This document shows, piece by piece, positions 54,163 through 64,000 of a stretch of DNA of 64,000 nt. The translations under genes and the position numbers were made by a program. Numbering within the stretch: the first letter of the stretch is position 1; every line of letters starts with the position of its first letter. This DNA is from Neelides folsomi (taxonomy: Eukaryota; Arthropoda; Collembola; Neelipleona; Neelidae), in assembly GCA_034687125.1 (NCBI GenBank), contig JAQGBZ010000025.1:62001-126000 (forward strand), in the 5' to 3' direction. A model generated the notes under the pieces. That model searched no databases, had not been told where the DNA came from, and saw only the letters and a list, made by a program, of their open reading frames with translations.

Positions 54163-55019
54163 TCCATTTCGATTTTTGATAAATCAAGAGATTCGTTGTA
54201 GTAAATGTCTTAGGTTTCCTGTGACAAAAAACCTAATATATTAATTATAGATTATATTAATTAATTATTTAAAATTATTTATTTTGAATAACTTCATAGA
54301 CATTTATTTTCCTAAAACTTACTAAACTTTAAAATTGATTGATTGAAACACTTACGGAACTCACAACTTGTGCTTCATTTTCTAAGAAGTAAAGGAAACT
54401 GTACTTAAAATTAAATTTAACTTGGATGAAGCAAGTAATGATGTGTTTTGGTGTTAAGCTGAACAGGTGGTTAAAGTGGTTGACAAATGACACATCCTCA
54501 TATTCCAATACAACTCGGTGGAATTATTTGGTTCACAAGACCGAGGATTAACCAACCTTTTTCCCTGTCGCAACCCATTATCAATTTATTCTAAAACCTA
54601 ATTTCACAATCAAATTTCAATAATAATGGAAGCAGAATAATTTCAAGAGATGTTCGAAGAATGAATCTCTGGTTTGTACAGGTAAATACGAATGGGATGG
54701 GTATAGGAACCGTAATAAAAGCACAATATAGCATGGGTGCAGAAATTCGCTAGATCTTGGCAAGGCTGGCGCTCCTACTAAAATTGACATTGGTTTTAAT
54801 GTTAATGTTGATTTAAAGAACAAATTATCTGTTTAACAACTTAACATAAGGAGCTCTTAATTTAAAATTAAATCAAGATATTTTTACACAAAGGTAGAAT
54901 AGTTTGATAAATTACAATACACAATTTAAGTTTTGGTGTTATTTATTTTTTGGATGTTATTTATAAGCTGTTTTTCTGTTTTAATTAACTATGAATTTTG
55001 ATTAAAAAGAAAATACAAA
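54163..55019. promoter_or_regulatory. Head-to-head intergenic region ABHD8/COG6
   Basis: About 860 bp between divergent start codons. It must contain both promoters and 5' UTRs, with a less AT-rich part at 54.45-54.78 kb. No specific motif is assigned. Confidence 0.5.
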
Positions 55020-57758
55020 ATGCCTGGGAAAAATCTTTCTGAAGTAACTCTTGAAGAGAGTATTGATGAAATCGTGAACTTGCGAATTGCGAATGACAAA
55101 GTGAGTAATTTAGCTAATTTTTGGAATGTTATCTTCATTATAAAAAATGTAAATGAAAATTAAATCTAATTCGGGTGTCATTTTTGTAAAGGAGTTGATT
55201 GAGTCGCTAAATGGATTACCGGATTTATGCAAATCGGAAAGTCTTCATTTGAGTGTTGCTGATCGAAAAACTCATCAACCGGATCTTGAAACTGTTTTAG
55301 AATTGGAAGAAATTGCCAATTGCAAACGATTCCTCTCTTCGTTTCGGAACCTTAAGGACAAAGTTAATGGACTTCATGGAGAACTTCGACATCTTAACAG
55401 CGTGAGCGAAACAATGGCAAGAAACCTTTGGGTCAGTAAACAAAACTCGCGAAACCTCATTGACGAGATTGGCAAATTGGAATCAGAAAGGAAGAAGTTG
55501 ATTAAGGAAAAACAATTAGCAGCGGCTTATCAAACAGCTTTTCAACTTTCACCTGAAGATTTGAAAATCTTAAGAGGAACTGAACTTAATGGAGATACGC
55601 TCTCACCGCAGTTCTTTTTAGTAAGAAAAATATAATAATTAAATAAAATATAATTAATTTATTATTTATATATTTAATGTTAGTTAAATACAATCTCGTT
55701 AATTGTCCAATTTTTTAGGTTTTTGAAAAAATTCAAAAAATACAATCAAATGTTGGTCTCTTGATGAAAATTGGACATCAAACCACAGCGGTTGAAATTA
55801 TGGATCAGATGAGCCTTTTTCAAGTAAAATAATAATTCTTAATAATGCATAATTTGGCGAATCATTTTCAAATCTATACATTATTTTAAGATTGTAATTC
55901 ATTTTAAACAATTAAATATTTTTAGGAATCGTCGTTGGAAAAAATTTATCGTTGGGCTTTATCTCGCTCAAAGTTTGTTGAAAATCCAGAATACACTGAT
56001 GTGCTTGTAAAATCACTTTCATATCTACAAATTCGTCCAATGCTTTTAAAGTAAGTAAATTAATGGAGATTTAAAAAGTTATTGATGCAGACAAAGTGCA
56101 ATGGTATACAATGTATACATAATTTTATATGTATTTTTTAACTATTTATTCAGATATGTGCTAGATGAATATTGCACTCATCGGAGATCTCTTTTCGTGC
56201 GGAATTTTATTGATGCATTGACAGGGGTCGAAGCATTGGCTTTGAAAGGAATCGAACAGATCGGTACATTTAGACTATACATAAATAATTAAATAGTGTT
56301 TTACATTTTTTACATTTTAATTTACCAAACAGGGAGTTCAGATCCTCCAAGATATGTAAGAGATATGCTTTCTTGGATTCATCAAGCAATTCCTGTTGAA
56401 AATGACAATTTGGTCACAATGCTTCAATCTTGTGATAAAATCGGTAAGATTTTAAAGAATTTACCGTTATTTTTACTTATTGTTAATGGTAGAATATTGG
56501 TCCTAACAATAAGATTTTTTGAATTATAATTGCTTTCTAAAATATTCAGATATCAATGAACGAATCATCAGTTGTTTGTCATTAATTCTTGATGGAATTT
56601 GTCGTCCCCTCAATGTCCGAATGGAACAAACGCTCCTTGCCGGTCTTCCATGTCTCATCATGAACCAGATAGCAACCAACATTTTATTTTATTCCGGTGC
56701 TATTGAAAAAATTGTTCCTGGGAGCAATTTGGCAGTTACGCTCAAAGAACTTCATACCCTTGCTAATCAAACATTTATCAATCAGTTGAAAACTCAGGTA
56801 CCAAAATCATCTTTATCTTAATTTTCAATTTTTCTAATTTGGAACTTTAATTTAACTATCTTTAAAATTACTAAATTGATATTCTTCAGAATTTTAATTG
56901 AACAAATTAAAATCTTATGATTTTTCCTTTTTAGGTTGGAGCAGAAATGGGCGAATATGAAGTGACCCCGGGAAGCGACCTTTGCCCTCCTTCATATCTC
57001 TTCACTGTATTGTCATTGCTCAAAGAATTGGTCGGAGAAGAAGGGACGGAAAGCCAAGAGCTGATTGTTCTCACAGTTGGACCACTTTTGGGACGAATTC
57101 GTAGCGCTGCGGGACGACTTGGTTACCCTGATGGCGGAGTTTATATTGCCAATTGCTTAACCGCAATTTGCAAAGTTTTATCACAACTCAAAGATTCCCA
57201 AGATCTTCTTCACTCTTTGAATTCTGACGTGGAACGTGAAGTTGATCGGCTGAGTTCGGAACAATCAAGTTGGCTCGTTGCGGAACTCGGAATTGGACAT
57301 TTGTATAATATTCTTAAGGAGAAATCTGGAAATCCGCTTTCAACAGTTGCTGGCATGGATCCTTCTTCGCTTAAGATTTTCGTGGTATGATTTTTAAATG
57401 GCCATTAAGATTTAAATTAGATTTAATGAGAATGGAGATATTTTTGTTTGTGCATATAAGTTTATTGCAAAACTTTAATATAAGGTTAATTCCGTTAATT
57501 ATTATGATCCTAATTGACAATTCTTTACAGAATAAATTGGACAGTTTAATGGGAAACCGAGATTCTGTTCTTCTACCACAACTAACAAACATTGCAGAAG
57601 ATGAGTTAAGAAAACGAATTCAGACTCAAAGCTTTAAGATCATCATTGCTATTTACAAAGAAGTTTATGAGGCAGTTGATGATCCAAAGAATTTATATCC
57701 AAAATTCCTACTTTCGCTTAATCCAAAAACACTCGAAGAAACACTTTGTCCCATTTAA
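55020..57758 (+). CDS. COG6: Conserved oligomeric Golgi complex subunit 6
   Basis: Nine exons (55020-55100, 55192-55620, 55719-55823, 55926-56050, 56154-56263, 56333-56443, 56550-56797, 56935-57384, 57531-57758) give 628 aa; human COG6 has 657. COG6 belongs to lobe B of the COG tether, which captures vesicles recycling Golgi glycosylation enzymes; it acts as a peripheral protein at Golgi membranes. Matches include an N-terminal coiled-coil (about 60-150), KILRGTELNG, TAVEIMDQMSLFQESSLEKIYRWA, YVLDEYCTHRRSLFVRNFIDALT, DPPRYVRDMLSWIHQA, DGICRPLNVRMEQ, and the C-terminal LPQLTNIAEDELRKRI. Most introns are 70-170 bp. It starts head-to-head with ABHD8 and converges on PPP2R3C. Confidence 0.96.
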
Positions 57759-57791
57759 ATTAACAAACATGTTCTAACTTATTTAAACTTT

Positions 57792-57797
57792 AATAAA
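57792..57797 (+). terminator. COG6 polyadenylation signal
   Basis: AATAAA 33 bases after the COG6 stop codon, a good position for a short 3' UTR. Confidence 0.5.
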
Positions 57798-58142
57798 ACA
57801 TTTTTACTTATTAAATATTTAAACTTGAACTTGTGCAGTTTTAGCTTATTTTCATATTACATTCATATCAAATATTGACAAGTGTACTATATAATTACAA
57901 ATCATACCTACATTAACGTTCCAAAATAAAAAAATAAACTCATTTAATTAAAAATATTAAACGAAAGGGAGTATTCAAATTAGCTAATTGTAAGTTTGTG
58001 CCCAAAATCAGTCAAATATCTAAAAAAAAATCATTCTCTTTGAACTCGACTCGAGAAAATGGAATATTATTTTGACAATTAAGCTTGCCTTTAGTGTACG
58101 ATTTTCTAAATGTAAGATAAAAAGACTTTTGAATGTCTTAAT
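57798..58142. other. Convergent spacer COG6/PPP2R3C
   Basis: Roughly 350 bp of AT-rich sequence between two stop codons, presumably the 3' UTRs. No other feature seen. Confidence 0.6.
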
Positions 58143-60270
58143 CTATACTTCAGAAGAACGAAATTCTTGAGTGCTTTGACTTCCACTCACTTCTCTATTT
58201 TCATAACTCCAAAATCCATTAATGTCAATTAGGAGGAATATAACTGTATCGCCGCATCCACTAAAAAATTGAGAATTTATAGTTGGTTTGAATGAGGTTA
58301 GTAAATATGATATTTGGAGTAATTAATATTTTACCTGTTTATAAGATCTTGTAATGTAATTTTTGAAGGGTTTTTCGGTTTAACCATATCAAATATTTCA
58401 TCTTTAACATCTTCAAAATGGATATTGTCTGCTCCTTCTTTAATAACACATTTTTGAATATCCTTGAAGAAATAATGAAGTGTAAAAGCGTCGATGTATC
58501 CTTCATGGTTTATGTCAAGAAGTCTAAAGAAGTATTTGAGTGATTGGGGTTCTTTTCTATTCTCCATTGCAAGAATAAAGTCCAGATATGTTCTGTAGTC
58601 CATTTCTCCTTCAAATGTTTGACATTCAGCAAAAACTCGATCAACAAATGTTTCTGTAAGACTCACTGGACCACCATAACTAATAACATCATTATTGGAA
58701 TTAATCATAATTTAAATCGAATTCAGAAAAAAATGCAAATTGGAAAAATAGTTTGATGATTTAAAAACTTACGAAAGAAGCTCTTTTTTATCAAGCATTC
58801 CATTATGATTTTTATCAAGGTTCAAATATTGCCCATAAGCCTTCATGGTTGACTGTATTGAAAACCAATTGGACTCCTTTGGGGGACCTTCTTCTCTTAA
58901 CTGAAATTTTAAACTCAAATTAATTCCCATTCATTTATAACATTTATTCTCAAAATTATGTAATGTATAATTATAAAGAAGTAGTTATTACATCAAGTAG
59001 ATCGTCGATAAATCCACTCGAAAGAATGTCGATTATTCTAATTTGATTTGTTCGATTTGGATCAAGGAAGAAAAAGAATTTCCGAAGAGCAGTGCAAATG
59101 TAAAAAGGTAGAAATGAAGATTCGATTCCATTCAATTGAGCAAGAGTTGGAATTAACTCTGTAATGTAATTTTCTAAACCCTAAAATGAAACTCATTCAT
59201 TTTCTGTTCTTTTTCATTTTATAGAAGAACTTTGTATTTTATTTAAGCTTTATTAAAAAGTAATCGGAAATGTTATTATGTTTACAGCTTCTTTGATAAA
59301 TCCTCGTCCAGTTTCATCATACATTGAAATTCCAATTCTTGTTTGCTTTAACCAGGTTTTCCTCATAATGTAATTAAAAAGGGTATTAACTGGAACTCTT
59401 CCGTAAGGATCGTCGGTTAAAAGTTTCAAAAACACCTTTGCTGTTACTGGCATCCTTTAAAAATAATGATTTTAAGGAATTTTACTTTATGATTATTGAT
59501 TATATTTGAAATATATTAATCCTATATAAAAATATCATTTCGTAATTAAAAAGTTAGTAAAATTATAGAATTTAATTAAAAATACTTTTCTTTGTTGTCC
59601 ATTGAATGAAGCACATTTTTAAAGTCAGAATATCCAATTAACTTTTCATCTCCGAATGGTGGTGATGAATTTATTTCAAGCGTTTTATAAAGTTTCTATC
59701 AAATATTATTTTACAGATATAAAATATGCTTACAAATAATCAAATAATTTATATAAATAATAATGAATTAATAACACATTTAAATAATCATGATTAAAGT
59801 TTTTACATCAGTGATATTAATTTATCAGTTCTATATTTATGTAATTACCGTAAGCTCATCGTGGTCAAATAACAAAAGATTTTTTCGCACTAAAAGATTT
59901 TCTCGAGCATCTTCGATAATTTTTGCCTTCATTTGTTCATCCTTGGTTGGAATCTGAAAAGATTTCCAATAAAATGTAATTATGAGAAATGATCCTAATA
60001 TAAAAATTTAAATCAAGATAAATGATATTTAATGACTTCTAATTTAATCGACTTTAATGTAAGGGTCTTTACTTTAGTGTAAAAAACAGGAAGCGTCTTT
60101 TTGTTTTCTTTGATAAATTTCGTTAGCCTTTCTTCAGCTGATGGAAGTTCTTCTAAACCCAATTCTGGGCATTGTGACAACTTGAGTTTTAACCGCTCCT
60201 TTAAATTTTCTCTGCTAATGTTACTAGTCGTTATATCCGAATCCAATTCTTTCGTCGACATGGTTGACAT
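58143..60270 (-). CDS. PPP2R3C: PP2A regulatory subunit B'' gamma (G5PR)
   Basis: Eight exons (60270-60073, 59953-59849, 59695-59586, 59454-59286, 59180-58992, 58900-58773, 58679-58335, 58260-58143) give 453 aa, the same length as the human protein. B'' subunits direct protein phosphatase 2A; PPP2R3C is found at centrosomes and in the nucleus and binds calcium through EF-hands. Conserved blocks include AKVFLKLLTDDPYGRV, FNYIMRKTWLKQTRIGISMY, LRKFFFFLDPNRT, the EF-hand loop DKNHNGMLDKKE (286-297, all ligand positions canonical), MDYRTYLDFILAMENRKEPQ, a degenerate second loop after LLDINHEGYID, DEIFDMVKPKNPSKITLQDL and LIDINGFWSYENRE. Start 60270 is the first of two nearby Mets (MSTMST). It is head-to-head with SPATA2. 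Confidence 0.95.
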
Positions 60271-60586
60271 ATCAAACTGGCCCTGAGCTTTCAGATATTA
60301 CACGAGAATTAAGGATAATTAAAGGATCAAGTCGAAATTGTCGAAGACGAAGTTGAGTCGATTGGAAACTCCAACTCCATCCAAAACCAAAAAGTCAAAG
60401 TCCCACAAAATTGAATTCAAATAAGAAAGGCGCAGGGCTTCTCAGCACATGTAAATATATAGCAATGTGAATTTTTGCATACGTCAACATTCTCAACATT
60501 TTCGTTTTGTCTCGCCTTGTTTTAGTTAGTTTAGTTTTAGTTATAATTTGCTTAATCACACTTTCTAAATTAATCAAGAATTAAAA
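60271..60586. promoter_or_regulatory. Short bidirectional promoter region PPP2R3C/SPATA2
   Basis: Only 316 bp separate the two divergent start codons, so the promoters very likely overlap. The segment is less AT-rich than the surrounding introns. No individual core promoter motif could be assigned. Confidence 0.55.
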
Positions 60587-62173
60587 ATGTCACAGAATAA
60601 CGAAACTAAAAGACTGAGCTTAAAAGAATTAGTGAATACGAACTTGAATAACTATTTAGAGACTGACTGGGATGAACCTGAAACGAAGGAATTGAATTTA
60701 CAAGAATTGAGACGTAATTTTAACATTATAACATGATTAATACATACTAAACTAATACGCATATTTTAAATATGATTTTTACATTTAAAAGATGAAAATT
60801 GAGTAATATTACATGCGTTATTCTTAATTGTTTTGTAATTAATTGTTTGATTCTTTTATTAGAATCGCTCGAAGACTTTTTTGAAAGGGCAGGAGATGCA
60901 AACGATTTGAACTCAGGGATTCTCAAATGCATCGAAATCATCAAAAAGGAATTTGCTCTTAATATGGAAACTTTTTCCAAGGATAGAGCTTGTAACGCTC
61001 TTTTGTGTTTTGCGAAATATGCTGAAAACTTGTACGAACAACCATGGAGAGAGGATTTCAAGCGAATCTCGGTATGTTTAATTTTACCAAAATAGAAATT
61101 ACATCACCCTTATGCCTTTATATCTTATCTTATTAATTAAATTAATGACACTATTTATTAATGCCATTGATTTGTATTATATATTAATTATTTAGATTAC
61201 GTCAGGAGGTTTCTATCATAACATTTACACTGTTTTTTCCGAAGAGGGACTTACAAGCCTTCTCAAGATTCTTCGATTTTCCAATGAGAAGAATCCCAAT
61301 TTCTTCGAATATACGAAAAATTCGGTGAGTGGAAAGTCATTGAGAGCATGTGTGCTCAAATTCCATGCTGCTTATTTAAAATGTCGTCAAATGAACTTTG
61401 AAGTTTTGGTTCAAGAAATTCATGAAGATGAAAAAATGGATGTTGATGTGGAGAATGTGGACCATGTCGACAACGACAACGATGAAGATTTTGTGAAAAA
61501 GATGGCAGATGAGACAAACACAAATTGGTTGCCCCAAATTTTATATACTGCATTCAGAAGAAAAAAACCTTCCCTTGCTACAAAGAAAGAAGATGACAAA
61601 CTTCCAGAGTTCATGTCAAAGACTCCAGAGCCAGAGCCACAGGTTATACGCAAAGGATATTGGGAATATCGCAAACCAGCGTTCATGTCAAAGTCTCCAG
61701 AGCCAGTGCTGCATCTTAATTGCAGAGGATATTGGGAAGATGACAAACTTCCAGCGGCCATGTCAAAGTCTCCAGAGCAAGAGCCGCAAGTTAAAAGCCA
61801 AGGATTTTGGAAGACTGACCAATACTCACCTGGAAATGAATATCCACCTTTGGGGATTGTTGGGGAAAACGTACAAAAATTCAGTCTTCACAGTGATGGG
61901 AATTTTCCTCGGGTTGATCGTCGCCACACGACGGGGAATAGTAATAATGAGAATAATGACACAAATCCCCAATTGGGTACAAAAGCATGCCCCGCGTGCA
62001 CATTTCACAATGATCTAAATTCTGACGAGTGTGTGATGTGTGAAACAGATTTAAAGGGAAATGTATATGCCGAAGTGACGCCGACAAATGGCAAACCAAA
62101 AGCTCTTCGACGCTCCTCATCAAAGTCGTCTGATCCATCTCCTAAAAACAAAGGTCCACCGAAGCACAATTAA
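60587..62173 (+). CDS. SPATA2: SPATA2/Tamozhennic homologue: PUB domain plus NZF zinc finger
   Basis: Three exons (60587-60713, 60863-61071, 61196-62173) give 437 aa. Residues about 43-185 match the SPATA2 PUB domain: NALLCFAKYAENLYEQPWRE, DFKRI, SGGFYHNIYTVFSEEGLTSL, a KFHAAYLKC helix and MNFEVLVQEI. In mammals SPATA2 uses PUB to bind CYLD and bridges it to HOIP/LUBAC, trimming ubiquitin chains in NF-kB signalling; fly Tamo affects Rel/Dorsal nuclear import. Then come an acidic stretch, three degenerate 24-25 residue repeats (about 245-318) and a RanBP2/NZF finger with Cys377, 380, 391 and 394. The finger has the Thr-Phe pair (CTFHN) and Met between the last cysteines, the ubiquitin-binding pattern of Npl4-type NZFs. 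The tail is basic and Ser-rich. Orthology rests on the PUB match plus the Tamo-like finger. Confidence 0.85.
61592..61813 (+). repeat. Three degenerate coding repeats in SPATA2
   Basis: The frame encodes three similar blocks with the pattern MSK(T/S)PE.. followed by G(Y/F)W. The spacing between MSK starts is 24 and then 25 residues (72 and 75 bp). DNA similarity remains visible (ATGTCAAAG.CTCCAGAGC), so this is a real internal duplication, not convergent motif use. Confidence 0.85.
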
Positions 62174-62600
62174 AGTAAACTTCATTAATTTCACTCATCC
62201 TTGTGACAACTTTAACGTTTCCTTAATTAACTTAATCTCGTCAATTTTGTAAGTCAAACTATTTGAATACTTACGTGATTTATGAAATCTGTGCTCAATA
62301 ATAACAAGTCTTTCTCATTTAAAATTTAATAGAAGTAAATACCTATACCTGTACAGGGTTCGACAAAAGTTGCTTTTTATGTGATTTTCTATTTAAAAAA
62401 GCAACTTTTGAGGCTTCCTGTATATTCTTATGTATAAAATAAGTTTACAAACATTGATGTTTTTCTCATCAACTCAATTTCAACAACTTTTAATATGAAT
62501 AAATATTTCAGATAGCAAACGTGCAAAAATAGTCGAACAATTATTTTTGAAATTCCATATTTAATTTAATTATAAAAACATTAAAATGTTAAAACACAGG
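62174..62600. other. Convergent spacer SPATA2/GALE
   Basis: AT-rich 3' UTR region of both genes, interrupted by a 67-bp hairpin element described separately. Nothing else is recognisable. Confidence 0.6.
62354..62420. mobile_element. 67-bp TA-flanked mariner-like mini-MITE
   Basis: A tiny foldback: left arm begins CAGGGTTCGACAAAAGTTGC and the right arm, read inverted, begins CAGGAAGCCTCAAAAGTTGC. The arms pair over about 26 bases with a loop of about 14. A TA stands directly outside each end (62352-62353, 62421-62422). The CAGG terminus followed by CAAAAGT is typical of Tc1/mariner inverted repeats. No coding capacity; an internal-deletion relic. Confidence 0.75.
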
Positions 62601-63990
<1,390 letters not shown>

Positions 63991-64000
63991 CTTGAAAAAA

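Noticed and set aside
55153-55191. In-frame extension upstream of COG6 exon 2 with its own ATG
   Set aside because: It is intron sequence; the exon at 55020-55100 supplies a better N-terminus and the GTAAAG acceptor joins in phase.

Overview
This is eukaryotic nuclear DNA from an animal, most likely an arthropod. It is AT-rich, almost every gene is split by spliceosomal GT..AG introns, and every confidently named gene is a conserved metazoan single-copy type. The PUB-plus-NZF form of SPATA2 (the Drosophila Tamo type) and a TBK1/IKK-epsilon (ik2) orthologue point to Pancrustacea. A springtail or copepod would fit, but I cannot fix the lineage. I saw no prokaryotic, organellar or viral sequence, no CRISPR array, and no rRNA or tRNA gene.

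Layout. Positions 1-37 kb are filled by one minus-strand gene, the 5' half of MTSS1/missing-in-metastasis. Seven small coding exons encode the membrane-bending I-BAR domain, spread over 37 kb with introns of 1.1 to 19.9 kb; the 3' part of the gene lies left of the window. From 37.7 kb the style changes to compact genes, mostly with 50-350 bp, very AT-rich introns: TSR3 (+, rRNA modification), an SLC5 sodium/solute symporter (-), a mitochondrial acyl-CoA dehydrogenase of the ACDH-6 kind (-), TBK1 (+), ABHD8 (-), COG6 (+), PPP2R3C (-), SPATA2/tamo (+) and the 3' five exons of GALE (-, cut by the right edge). I joined exons by splice phase. Each complete model closes in frame: TSR3 286 aa, SLC5 582, acyl-CoA dehydrogenase 426, TBK1 786, ABHD8 390, COG6 628, PPP2R3C 453, SPATA2 437.

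The compact half alternates strand almost gene by gene, giving tail-to-tail pairs (TSR3/SLC5, TBK1/ABHD8, COG6/PPP2R3C, SPATA2/GALE) and short head-to-head promoters (MTSS1/TSR3 about 680 bp, ABHD8/COG6 about 860 bp, PPP2R3C/SPATA2 about 316 bp). The genes do not form one pathway. TBK1 and SPATA2, both linked in other animals to ubiquitin-dependent immune signalling, lie 8 kb apart.

Most interesting points: ABHD8 has glycine where the catalytic serine should be; SPATA2/Tamo has a ubiquitin-binding-type NZF and three degenerate 24-25 residue repeats; the MTSS1 I-BAR domain carries a His-rich insertion; the acyl-CoA dehydrogenase has its candidate base at the IVD/LCAD position; there are two TA-flanked hairpin MITE-like elements; and there is an unassigned coding-like exon near 48.7 kb. 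I did not find a clearly new multi-gene system.
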